Shown in pieces: positions 1 through 6,884 of a stretch of DNA of 8,051 nucleotides. Position 1 is the stretch's first letter. Every line of letters starts with the position of its first letter. Origin of the DNA: JALUUH01 sp964636675 (GTDB taxonomy: Bacteria > Pseudomonadota > Gammaproteobacteria > S012-40). The position numbers and the translations under genes were made by a program. The notes under the pieces were generated by a model, which had not been told where the DNA came from, made no database searches, and saw only the letters and a list, made by a program, of their open reading frames with translations. Where the stretch lies: assembly GCA_964636675.1 (NCBI GenBank), contig CAZWUO010000174.1, positions 1 through 8,051 on the forward strand. The letters run 5' to 3'.

Positions 1-184
1 CAATTAACTATGAAAACTCTCTAAAGAAAGTGTCCGGTTGGAGTTGACCAGAACAGTAAATTGAACCGTCGATTACGCAAATAGTTAGCGTTTAAAATAG
101 CCAAAAACTGCTCGATGAGTATTTTGCTTTTGCGCAACAAAATTAAACCTCATCCGCTTACACTTTAAGAGATGAGTTCGAGAT

Positions 185-931
185 ATGACTAATTTTTGCA
201 AATTAAAGATGATAACAATTAAGCAAACATTCGGTTCTTTTTTTTTGTTTATTATGATTTTGTTTTTTAATGGTTCAAATGCTGCTAGCATTCAATTACT
301 TCCCGAATATACAGCCAAATACTCAATAAAAGTAGGCCCTGTAGAAATTGGTAGAGCGACACGTTCGCTAGAAAAGCTGACTAATGGGAAGTACCGGTTT
401 ATTTCTGATTCTAAATCTACAGGTTTAGTCTCTTGGTTTGTTAAGCCGCGGGTTGTGCAAACGAGTATTTTTAGCTATGAAAATGGCAATATTAAGCTCG
501 CAAGCTATCATTTTGTGAATGAAAAAAAACTCAATGTAGTGCAGCATTATGACTGGAAAACACTCACCGTTGTGAGTAAACGAAATGAAGAAATACTTGA
601 ATATGATATTCCCGCAGTTACTTACGACCAAAATGTGTATCAGCTTGCAATTATGCTCGATCTTGGCAATAACGTGCGTAACCAGGTTTATCATATCGCA
701 GAGAATAAACGCCTTAAAACTTATGACATAAAATACCTCGGGAGTAAAAAAATAAACACTATCTACGGTAAGCTTGAAGTGGAGCGCGTGCGCCATGAGG
801 ATAAACGCGGAATGACCACGTTATGGTTTGCAAAAAGACTTAAGTACTTGCCCGTAAGAATTGATCACAAAGAGAAAGGCGTGTCATTTTCAGCTTATCT
901 TGATGAGCTTTCAGGGATAAGTTTAGAGTAG
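185..931 (+). CDS. DUF3108-type exported protein of unknown function
   Basis: A 248-residue protein with an N-terminal signal peptide: a hydrophobic stretch at about residues 17-29 (rich in F, L, I) followed by SNA-AS, a plausible signal peptidase I site after residue 33. The mature part is a single soluble domain of mostly beta character, without cysteines. Its pattern (LPEYTAKYSIKVGPVEIG near the start, a YDQNVYQLA segment in the middle, and a TTLWFAKRLKYLPVRI segment near the end) matches my memory of DUF3108, a family of periplasmic or envelope proteins without a settled biochemical role. Start choice is uncertain. ATG 185 has only a weak GAG upstream (174-176). ATG 209, eight codons in, gives a more typical short n-region (MITIK) but has no Shine-Dalgarno sequence. 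A run of nine T (238-246) lies in the signal-peptide codons. The next gene lies 118 bases downstream on the same strand. Family call moderately sure; function unknown. Confidence 0.75.
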   Translation: MTNFCKLKMITIKQTFGSFFLFIMILFFNGSNAASIQLLPEYTAKYSIKVGPVEIGRATRSLEKLTNGKYRFISDSKSTGLVSWFVKPRVVQTSIFSYENGNIKLASYHFVNEKKLNVVQHYDWKTLTVVSKRNEEILEYDIPAVTYDQNVYQLAIMLDLGNNVRNQVYHIAENKRLKTYDIKYLGSKKINTIYGKLEVERVRHEDKRGMTTLWFAKRLKYLPVRIDHKEKGVSFSAYLDELSGISLE

Positions 932-1049
932 GTAAGAAAATTTTCTACAATCCTAATGCCTTGCCGCGCAGTATAGAAATCAAGCATAATAAAATTTCAC
1001 TCAAAAACTGATTGATAAATCAAAATAAAATTCAAGGTATTAACAAAAA

Positions 1050-1418
1050 ATGGATCAAGAAGAGAAAGAATTAAAGGCATTAGAAGAACTTCGAGTAACA
1101 CAAGCTTATTTTAAAAAGGTAGTTTTAAGCGTTTTTATAATTCAGGTAATAATATGCTCTGCGGTGATGATCTTGCTTCCAACCTTAGTATCCAATTTGT
1201 TGTTACAAGCAGCATCTATTGTGGCCTTAGGAAGTATTTTTGGCATTGTTTTTTTGGGTCGGGTTGCGCTCATTCTTACGAAAAGAAAATATAAATCCAC
1301 GCGTCCACACAAAAGACTCTCCCACTATAGCGAACCCGAAGACATGAGTTTGAGTTTACGACAGGCCTTTGCTGAAGTTCAAAAGCGCCAGGACGAAGAG
1401 AAAAAATATTTTCGTTAA
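1050..1418 (+). CDS. Small two-helix inner-membrane protein, unrecognised
   Basis: I do not recognise this 122-residue protein. It has a charged N-terminus (MDQEEKELKALEELRV), two hydrophobic segments at about residues 24-46 and 52-77 separated by a very short turn, then a basic stretch (KRKYKSTRPHKR, 79-89) and a charged tail, probably helical, ending QKRQDEEKKYFR. The positive-inside rule suggests a helical hairpin with both ends in the cytoplasm. The layout superficially resembles small accessory proteins such as AtpI, but no ATP synthase genes are near, so I assign no function. Ribosome binding is weak: an AAGG at 1034-1037 lies 12 bases before the ATG. Coding is supported by the clean membrane topology and by a reading frame that fills the gap between its neighbours. 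It ends 20 bases from the convergent nadA stop. Confidence 0.6.
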   Translation: MDQEEKELKALEELRVTQAYFKKVVLSVFIIQVIICSAVMILLPTLVSNLLLQAASIVALGSIFGIVFLGRVALILTKRKYKSTRPHKRLSHYSEPEDMSLSLRQAFAEVQKRQDEEKKYFR

Positions 1419-1438
1419 TTTTAGTTTAGTTGCTTTTA
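1393..1438 (+). terminator. Weak hairpin plus T-rich stretch at a convergent gene junction
   Basis: ACGAAGA (1393-1399) can pair with TTTTCGT (1409-1415), giving seven pairs including one G-T, around a nine-base A-rich loop. It is followed by a broken T-rich run (1416-1438). The hairpin overlaps the last codons and stop of the membrane-protein gene. It is A/T-dominated and so a poor intrinsic terminator, but nothing better is seen in the 20-base gap between the two convergent genes. Confidence 0.25.
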
Positions 1439-2542
1439 TCAATGGGAAATTGCAAACATGTTATTGAGTGCTAATAACGCCTGTTCTGCATCCGCTTTAG
1501 GAACCTTTATTTGATTCACAATGCGGCCTTCGACAAGGTTTTCTAAAACCCAAAGCAGGTACTGTGGGCTGATGCGAAACATGGTTGAGCACATGCTTAT
1601 GGTGGAGGACATGAAGTGCACATTTTTGCCTTCATGTTTAAACTGTTCGTGTAAGCGATTTACCAAATTCAATTCAGTTCCAACCAGCCAACGTGTTCCT
1701 GGCTCAGATTGGGCTATCGTATTAATAATGTATTCGGTGGAGCCGACGTAATCTGATTTTTGGCATACTTCAAACGAAGATTCTGGGTGGGAAATGACTT
1801 TACTCTCAGGGTATTTTGCCAAAAAATTATCAATATGTTGAGGTTTGAACATTTGATGGACCGAACAGAAACCTTTCCATAAAATCATTTTTGCGTTTTT
1901 AATTTGTGTCGCATTTAAGCCACCGTTAGGTTCATTAAAATCCCACACAACCATATCATCTAGTGGCATACCCATGTTATAGGCGGTATTTCTTCCTAAG
2001 TGTTGATCAGGAAAAAATAACACTTTTTCGCCTTGTTTAAACGACCATTCTAGTACATCTTTGGCATTCGTCGACGTGCACACAATGCCACCATGACGGC
2101 CACAAAAAGCTTTGAGGTCGGCGGCAGAGTTGATATAAGTAACCGGTGTTACACACGACTCAACATCATCTAGAATTGTCCCTAGTTCACGCCATGCGCG
2201 CTCTACCTTAGCGAGATTTGCCATATCTGCCATCGAGCAACCCGCCGCAAGATCTGGCAATATCGAGGCTTGTGTTGGGCTCGATAAGATGTCGGCGACT
2301 TCCGCCATAAAGTGAACCCCGCAGAAAACGATGTATTCAGCTTTTGACTGCGCCGCCATGCGTGAAAGCTTTAGCGAATCCCCAGAAAAATCAGTATGTT
2401 GAAAAACTTCCTCACGCTGATAATGGTGCCCCAGGATTGCGACCCTATCCCCAAGCTTTTGCTTTGCTAAGCCAATACGTTCAGCACATTCTCTGTCATC
2501 AATTTCAAACATCGAACGCATGTTGATTGCCGTTACCGCCAA
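1439..2542 (-). CDS. nadA: Quinolinate synthase NadA (4Fe-4S), Bacillus-like type
   Basis: NadA condenses iminoaspartate (made from L-aspartate by NadB) with dihydroxyacetone phosphate to give quinolinate, the precursor of NAD; it is a cytosolic [4Fe-4S] enzyme. Family motifs are clear: ILGHHYQREEV (37-46), FCGVHFMAEVADIL (73-86), FFPDQHLGRN (176-185), WKGFCSVHQ (222-230) and SHPES (251-255). The three expected cluster ligands are Cys102 (AGCSM), Cys226 (GFCSV) and Cys318 (ISMCST). The last sits alone, where E. coli-type enzymes carry a CxxCxxC segment, and the 367-residue length also fits the Bacillus-like subgroup. The start is TTG at 2542-2540. It is chosen because CAGGAGAG lies five bases upstream on the minus strand, while the in-frame ATG eight codons in (2521) has no such site. 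The gene is 50 bases downstream of aspS and probably cotranscribed. No nadB or nadC is in the window. Confidence 0.95.
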   Translation of the reverse strand: MAVTAINMRSMFEIDDRECAERIGLAKQKLGDRVAILGHHYQREEVFQHTDFSGDSLKLSRMAAQSKAEYIVFCGVHFMAEVADILSSPTQASILPDLAAGCSMADMANLAKVERAWRELGTILDDVESCVTPVTYINSAADLKAFCGRHGGIVCTSTNAKDVLEWSFKQGEKVLFFPDQHLGRNTAYNMGMPLDDMVVWDFNEPNGGLNATQIKNAKMILWKGFCSVHQMFKPQHIDNFLAKYPESKVISHPESSFEVCQKSDYVGSTEYIINTIAQSEPGTRWLVGTELNLVNRLHEQFKHEGKNVHFMSSTISMCSTMFRISPQYLLWVLENLVEGRIVNQIKVPKADAEQALLALNNMFAISH

Positions 2543-2547
2543 CTTAA

Positions 2548-2554
2548 CTCTCCT
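2548..2554 (-). promoter_or_regulatory. Ribosome binding site that fixes the TTG start of nadA
   Basis: Reading the minus strand, AGGAGAG is followed by a five-base spacer TTAAG and then TTG. This is one of the two best Shine-Dalgarno matches seen in the window and decides the unusual TTG start over the ATG at 2521. Confidence 0.8.
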
Positions 2555-2592
2555 GTTTCATAAGTGTCTCAAATCGCATTTTAGGTTTTGCA

Positions 2593-4398
2593 TTAAGCGT
2601 CTGCTGTCTTAACAACCGGCGTCTCGACGGGGGGCTTAGCGAGTTTAATACCTAATTCACGAAGCTGCTCAAATGAGACGGTTGTGGGGGCATTAGTTAA
2701 TAGGCACGCCGCGGTTTGGGTTTTAGGGAATGCCATCACCTCGCGTATTGAATGAGCTCCGGTCATTAGCATCACCAGTCGGTCCATACCAAATGCCAAT
2801 CCACCATGCGGTGGACAACCATATTTTAAGGCGTCAAGCAGGAACCCGAATTTGTCATTCGCTTCTTCGTTGCTAATCCCCAATGCGTTGAAAACTTTTG
2901 TTTGTACCTCGGGTCGATAGATGCGCATGGATCCGCCGCCGAGTTCGGTGCCATTGATAACCATGTCATAAGCTCGTGAGTAGCAATTACCGGGATCGGA
3001 CTCGAGTTTTTCAATATCTGCTTCTTTAGGAGACGTAAATGGATGATGCAATGAATGCCAGTGGCCACTGCGTTCGTCTTTTTCAAACATCGGAAAATCA
3101 ATGACCCACAGAGGTGCCCATTTCCCCTGAGTGATAAAACCTCGGTCGTGACCTAGTTTAACGCGCAAGGCACCTAAGGCCTCATTGACAATTTTTGCTT
3201 TGTCCGCACCAAAGAAAACCAAATCACCGACTTGCGCGCCAGTACGCTGCATAATGGCTTCTATCGCATCATCGGGGAGAAACTTTAAGATGGGTGATTG
3301 CAGTCCTTCGCGGCCTTTGGATAAATCATTTACTTTGATATAAGCCAATCCCTTCGCACCATAAATACCGACAAACTTAGTGTAGTCATCGATTTCTTTA
3401 CGCGTCAATTGCCCTCCTGCAGGCAATCGCAGCGCGGCAACTCGACCCTTTGGATCTTTTGCCGGGCCAGAGAAAACTTTAAATTCTACATTCTCAAGTA
3501 CATCGCCAATATCGACAAGCTCTAGATCAATGCGCAAGTCTGGTTTGTCGCTGCCATAGCGACTCATTGCATCATCGTAAGACATGCGCGGGAAAGGATT
3601 CGGTAATTGAATATCGAGCACCTTAGAAAAAAGTGTTCTAATCATGTCTTCTGCAAGTGACATGATTTGCTCTTCATTTAAAAACGATGTTTCAATATCT
3701 AATTGGGTAAACTCAGGTTGTCGGTCGGCACGCAAATCTTCATCGCGGAAACAGCGTACGATTTGATAATAGCGGTCAATACCCGAGACCATGAGCAACT
3801 GTTTAAATAATTGCGGTGACTGGGGTAGTGCAAAAAATGCATTATCATGGGTGCGGCTAGGTACTAAATAGTCCCGAGCACCCTCCGGAGTTGCTTTGGT
3901 CAACATGGGGGTTTCAATATCCATAAAACCCCGGTCATCAAGATAATTCCGCAGTTCACGGGTAATGCCAGAGCGCAATTTTAAGCGTTCGAACATTTCT
4001 GGGCGACGCAGATCGATATATCGATAACGCAAACGGTGTTCTTCCGACACGTCTTTGTCATCAATTTGAAAAGGGGGTGTTTCTGAGCGGTTGATGATTT
4101 CAAGTTCGTAGGCAAGAACTTCAATTTTTCCCGTTTTCATATTAGGGTTAATAGTGCCTTCCGGGCGATGCCGTACTTTGCCTTTGATCTGCAGAACATA
4201 TTCGTTACGTACGCTTTCCGCAATGGCAAATATATTAGCCCTGTCGGGGTCGAATACGACTTGCAACAAACCTTCTCTATCTCGCATATCAAGAAAAATA
4301 ACACCGCCGTGATCACGTCGCCGATGTACCCAGCCAGAAACTTCTATCTCTATATCGATGAGCGACTCATCAACCTCACCACAATAATGGCTACGCAT
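2593..4398 (-). CDS. aspS: Aspartate--tRNA ligase, probably non-discriminating (Asp/Asn)
   Basis: This class IIb synthetase charges tRNA-Asp with aspartate in the cytosol. The 601-residue protein is full length (E. coli about 590) and has all the bacterial parts: an N-terminal OB-fold anticodon-binding domain (GWVHRRRDHGGVIF, 22-35), the flipping loop (TPEGARDYLVP, 170-180), QSPQ (193-196), motif 2 (FRDEDLRADRQPEFTQLD, 217-234), the bacterial GAD insertion (about 310-410), HHPFTSPK (451-458) and motif 3 (GLAFGMDRLVMLMTG, 533-547). His30 and Gly81 match the residues I recall as linked to relaxed tRNA specificity in Pseudomonas aeruginosa, whereas E. coli AspRS has Leu and Lys there. This suggests it also makes Asp-tRNA-Asn for GatCAB. 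A GAGG (4412-4409 on the minus strand) lies ten bases before the ATG. It sits between the FmdB-type gene and nadA, and likely shares a transcript with them. Confidence 0.97.
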   Translation of the reverse strand: MRSHYCGEVDESLIDIEIEVSGWVHRRRDHGGVIFLDMRDREGLLQVVFDPDRANIFAIAESVRNEYVLQIKGKVRHRPEGTINPNMKTGKIEVLAYELEIINRSETPPFQIDDKDVSEEHRLRYRYIDLRRPEMFERLKLRSGITRELRNYLDDRGFMDIETPMLTKATPEGARDYLVPSRTHDNAFFALPQSPQLFKQLLMVSGIDRYYQIVRCFRDEDLRADRQPEFTQLDIETSFLNEEQIMSLAEDMIRTLFSKVLDIQLPNPFPRMSYDDAMSRYGSDKPDLRIDLELVDIGDVLENVEFKVFSGPAKDPKGRVAALRLPAGGQLTRKEIDDYTKFVGIYGAKGLAYIKVNDLSKGREGLQSPILKFLPDDAIEAIMQRTGAQVGDLVFFGADKAKIVNEALGALRVKLGHDRGFITQGKWAPLWVIDFPMFEKDERSGHWHSLHHPFTSPKEADIEKLESDPGNCYSRAYDMVINGTELGGGSMRIYRPEVQTKVFNALGISNEEANDKFGFLLDALKYGCPPHGGLAFGMDRLVMLMTGAHSIREVMAFPKTQTAACLLTNAPTTVSFEQLRELGIKLAKPPVETPVVKTADA

Positions 4399-4528
4399 TA
4401 AGCTTTAACCTCATAATTTACTAAGAAACCTTTGCTTAAGTTATCTTGCGAGATGACTCAATCAAAAGTTGCTTGACTGCTTTTTTAACCTAATTCTGAC
4501 AAGTGTAACCACCTATCCAGGCGCTTAA
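4399..4528 (-). other. Intergenic spacer upstream of aspS with a small hairpin
   Basis: These 130 bases between the zinc-ribbon gene and aspS contain no ORF or RNA gene I can support. An inverted repeat at 4439-4458 (arms of eight bases, four-base loop TGCG on the plus strand) pairs fully with one G-T on the plus strand. It has one C-A mismatch on the minus strand, which would be the aspS leader. I see no good T-run terminator and no convincing promoter, so aspS may be read through from upstream or have its own weak promoter. Confidence 0.35.
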
Positions 4529-4828
4529 TTATTTAACTGCTTGACTCGCCGACTCTTTTTTTGCGGGACTTTTTGTCGTACTTGGTTTTTTATCCGTCTT
4601 AGCGGGCGAACTATTGCTATCTTCGTGAATATTTTTCTTTTTATCAGAAGATTTGAAATCGGTTTCATACCAGCCCCCGCCTTTTAAGCGAAAACCGACC
4701 GCCGATATCATTTTAGCGAGTTCTTCTTGTCCGCATTCAGGGCAAAATTTCAGTGGCTCATCACTCATTTTTTGCAGCACTTCCAGCTGATGGCCGCAAT
4801 TTTTACATCCATACTCATAGATAGGCAT
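4529..4828 (-). CDS. FmdB-family zinc-ribbon protein
   Basis: A 99-residue protein that opens with MPIYEYGCKNCG, the hallmark of the FmdB zinc-ribbon family. Two CxxC knuckles, Cys8/Cys11 and Cys29/Cys32, should bind one zinc ion. They are followed by the conserved GFRLKGGGWYETDFK segment (about 45-59). The rest (about 60-99) is a low-complexity tail rich in Lys, Ser, Ala and Pro, probably disordered, which varies freely in this family. The family name comes from a putative regulator of the formamidase operon; the cellular role in most bacteria, including when encoded beside aspS as here, is not known. It is the first gene of the probable minus-strand unit with aspS and nadA. The upstream Shine-Dalgarno sequence is weak (GAG, about six bases before ATG), and a run of nine A (4845-4853) lies just before it. 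Family call is firm; function open. Confidence 0.9.
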   Translation of the reverse strand: MPIYEYGCKNCGHQLEVLQKMSDEPLKFCPECGQEELAKMISAVGFRLKGGGWYETDFKSSDKKKNIHEDSNSSPAKTDKKPSTTKSPAKKESASQAVK

Positions 4829-4870
4829 AATTTACTCGAATCTTAAAAAAAAATTAATAACAAAAAAATG

Positions 4871-4876
4871 TATAAT
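4871..4876 (+). promoter_or_regulatory. Candidate -10 box for the ABC exporter operon
   Basis: A perfect TATAAT lies in the AT-rich divergent spacer between the zinc-ribbon gene and the ABC exporter. No good TTGACA-like box is found 16-18 bases upstream (the stretch is A-rich), so the assignment rests mainly on the -10. A minus-strand TATAAT at 4889-4884 could serve the divergent zinc-ribbon gene, so the spacer may hold back-to-back promoters. Transcription from the plus-strand box would begin near 4883. Confidence 0.4.
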
Positions 4877-4882
4877 ATTCAT

Positions 4883-5051
4883 AATTATAGGAGCTATGTT
4901 CTGCGTAAAAATAGTGCAGAATACGCTCTCCCAAACACTAGACGGCGCATTATACACCAACTCTAGGAATTTCCGACCCATCCATGTTTATTGCGACACA
5001 TGGTATAGGGGCCTACTCGTTGGAACGCGCCCTGCACGAGACCCCTGGCCC
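4883..5051 (+). promoter_or_regulatory. Hairpin-rich leader of the ABC exporter gene
   Basis: If transcription starts after the TATAAT box and translation at ATG 5052, about 169 bases are left untranslated. Possible helices are TAGTG/CACTA (4912-4916 with 4936-4940), CCATGT/ACATGG (4982-4987 with 4998-5003, ten-base loop) and a compound stem AGGGG/CCCCT (5007-5011 with 5042-5046) enclosing CTCGT/ACGAG (5016-5020 with 5036-5040). The last ends five bases before the ATG and would cover any ribosome binding site there. By eye, the stretch is richer in G and C than the spacers around it. It matches no riboswitch class I know. Alternatively it is coding, because the frame is open from ATG 4896. 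Confidence 0.4.
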
Positions 5052-6830
5052 ATGAATACCTCATCATCCCCAAATTCCAAGAAAACGAGCGAGCTAAGGG
5101 CTTTAAAGTCGCTTTTGCCGTATTTGCAAGAATTTAAAGGGCGGGTGGTCATCGCAATGGCTTGCTTGATTATCGCCAAAATTGCGACGATTTATGTACC
5201 GCTCATACTCAAAGATATTATTGATGCCTTAGATCCTAGCCAAACAGAAGTTATTATACTGCCACTCGGTATCCTAATCGCTTATGGCTTGCTGAGATTA
5301 ACGAGTAGTCTGTTTGCTGAATTACGTGACATTGTATTTGTTAAAGTAACCCAACGTGCCATTCGGCGGATTGCGATTAAAGTATTTGAGCATTTACATA
5401 CGCTATCGTTACGTTTTCATTTGGAGCGCCAAACCGGTGGTATTTCACGCGACATTGAACGTGGCACGCGAGGCATCAATTTCGTAATGGGTTTTATGTT
5501 ATTTAACATATTGCCAACGATTGCAGAAATTGCATTAGTAACGATTATTCTATTTATTAAATACGATGCTTGGTTTGCCATTATTACTTTTTCTACCGTT
5601 TTGTTGTACATCTTATGGTCGATTAGTATCACCGAATGGCGGATGAAATATCGGCGCCGAATGAACGATATAGACTCTACTGCCAATACTCGTGCAATAG
5701 ATAGTCTGTTGAATTATGAAACCGTTAAATATTTTGGTAACGAGGTTTTCGAATCTCAACGTTATGACCGCAATCTTCGACAGTTTGAAAAAGCGGCGAC
5801 TTTGGATCAGTATTCCCTATCCGTATTAAATCTAGGACAAGGTATTATTATCGCCTTGGGTATGGCTTTATTGCTGATTTTAGCTGCTCAGCAGGTAGTA
5901 GAAGGAAAAATGACCTTGGGGGATATCGTGCTAGTGAATGCTTTTTTACTCCAGCTTTATATGCCGCTTGGGTTTTTAGGTTTTGTCTATCGTGAAATAA
6001 AACATTCACTCATCGACATGGAGAAAATGTTTACTTTACTAGATAAACATAAAGAAATTCAAGATCATCCCAATGCAAAACCATTGATAGTTTCTGATGG
6101 CAAAATTAATTTTAGCCATGTTAATTTTTCTTATGAGCCAGATCGCAAAATATTACAGGATGTCAGCTTTACCATAGATCCTGGAAAAAAAGTGGCGGTT
6201 GTTGGTGCGAGCGGCGCAGGAAAATCAACATTGTCTCGATTGCTGTTTCGTTTTTACGATATTAGCTCAGGCTCGATAACCATTGATGGGCAAGATATAC
6301 GCGACGTCGATCAAACTAGTCTGCGTGCTGCTATTGGTATAGTCCCGCAAGATACGGTGTTATTTAATGATACGATTTATTATAATATTGCTTACGCCCA
6401 ACCTGATGCAGGACACGAAGAAATTTTGCGTGCTGCGAAAATGGCACATATTCACGACTTTATCGAGGGTCTTCCGCAAGGTTATCAGACACAGGTTGGG
6501 GAGCGCGGACTTAAATTATCGGGTGGCGAGAAACAGCGTGTCGCCATCGCCAGAACTATTCTCAAAAATCCGCGTATTCTCATCTTTGACGAAGCGACTT
6601 CGGCATTGGACTCAAAATCGGAAAAGGCAATCCTGCATGCGCTCAAAGAAATCGCGACGAATCATACTACGTTGGTGATTGCACACCGATTGTCGACAGT
6701 GATTGATGCAGACCAAATATTGGTCATGGAGAATGGGAGACTGGTGGAAACCGGTTCACATCAAAGCCTATTGCAAAAGCGCGGAATTTATTCGAATATG
6801 TGGCTATTGCAACAAGAAAAAAGTATTTAG
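5052..6830 (+). CDS. Atm1/ABCB7-type ABC exporter, permease fused to ATPase
   Basis: This is a half-size inner-membrane exporter that would work as a homodimer. From ATG 5052 it is 592 residues, normal for the family. The six-helix membrane domain (about 30-320) holds the Atm1 hallmark NYETVKYFGNE (221-231). Asn260 and Gln263 in LNLGQG match glutathione-contacting residues that I recall from Novosphingobium Atm1. The ATPase has Walker A GASGAGKST (385-393), Q-loop Gln433, signature LSGGEKQ (489-495), Walker B ILIFDEATSALD (509-520, Glu514 catalytic) and H-loop His545, so it looks active. Bacterial relatives export glutathione conjugates and metal-thiol complexes; mitochondrial Atm1 supports cytosolic Fe-S biogenesis. 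The frame stays open upstream to ATG 4896, which would add 52 residues of unremarkable sequence. That ATG has AGGAG only two bases away, so I prefer 5052, though 5052 has no good Shine-Dalgarno sequence. It leads the plus-strand block. Confidence 0.88.
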   Translation: MNTSSSPNSKKTSELRALKSLLPYLQEFKGRVVIAMACLIIAKIATIYVPLILKDIIDALDPSQTEVIILPLGILIAYGLLRLTSSLFAELRDIVFVKVTQRAIRRIAIKVFEHLHTLSLRFHLERQTGGISRDIERGTRGINFVMGFMLFNILPTIAEIALVTIILFIKYDAWFAIITFSTVLLYILWSISITEWRMKYRRRMNDIDSTANTRAIDSLLNYETVKYFGNEVFESQRYDRNLRQFEKAATLDQYSLSVLNLGQGIIIALGMALLLILAAQQVVEGKMTLGDIVLVNAFLLQLYMPLGFLGFVYREIKHSLIDMEKMFTLLDKHKEIQDHPNAKPLIVSDGKINFSHVNFSYEPDRKILQDVSFTIDPGKKVAVVGASGAGKSTLSRLLFRFYDISSGSITIDGQDIRDVDQTSLRAAIGIVPQDTVLFNDTIYYNIAYAQPDAGHEEILRAAKMAHIHDFIEGLPQGYQTQVGERGLKLSGGEKQRVAIARTILKNPRILIFDEATSALDSKSEKAILHALKEIATNHTTLVIAHRLSTVIDADQILVMENGRLVETGSHQSLLQKRGIYSNMWLLQQEKSI

Positions 6831-6836
6831 AGGAAT

Positions 6837-6846
6837 AGGAGGGGAG
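6837..6846 (+). promoter_or_regulatory. Strong Shine-Dalgarno site serving a short upstream ORF
   Basis: AGGAGGGGAG lies in the 18-base gap after the ABC exporter stop. Its first AGGAG is seven bases before ATG 6849, which is ideal spacing, but that ATG opens an 11-codon ORF rather than the pyrophosphokinase frame. The pyrophosphokinase ATG at 6872 is 25 bases past the end of this site. Confidence 0.7.
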
Positions 6847-6848
6847 CA

Positions 6849-6884
6849 ATGAATACTGTCCTAATTTATTTATGCTTGTATTAG
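6849..6884 (+). CDS. Possible 11-codon leader peptide overlapping the prs start
   Basis: ATG 6849 to TAG 6884 encodes MNTVLIYLCLY. It has the best ribosome binding site in the block and ends 13 bases inside the pyrophosphokinase ORF, whose ATG (6872) it overlaps in another frame. Ribosomes ending here could reinitiate at 6872, making it a translational-coupling leader. It could also be the old N-terminus of the kinase separated by a frameshift, or have no role. Coding is inferred only from the start context. Confidence 0.35.
   Translation: MNTVLIYLCLY

Noticed and set aside
121..143. Imperfect inverted repeat ATTTTG...CAAAAT around TTGCGCAA
   Set aside because: It is short, has a three-base bulge and no loop, and no promoter around it could be supported.
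238..246. Run of nine T in the signal-peptide codons as a phase-variable switch
   Set aside because: The run encodes the expected Phe/Leu-rich membrane stretch in an AT-rich genome, and there is no other sign of a switching gene.
425..796. A 123-codon open frame on the minus strand inside the DUF3108 gene
   Set aside because: Its product has no recognisable domain or start site, and the opposite strand encodes a convincing signal-peptide protein.
935..947. Palindromic AGAAAATTTTCT just after the DUF3108 stop (near 935-946) as an operator or terminator
   Set aside because: It is A/T only apart from one G-C pair at each end, has no T-run or loop, and is expected by chance in such a spacer.
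1439..6830. Functional pairing of the Atm1-type exporter with the Fe-S enzyme NadA
   Set aside because: They are in divergent units, and Atm1-type exporters act on glutathione and metal conjugates in bacteria, so closeness alone does not support a link.
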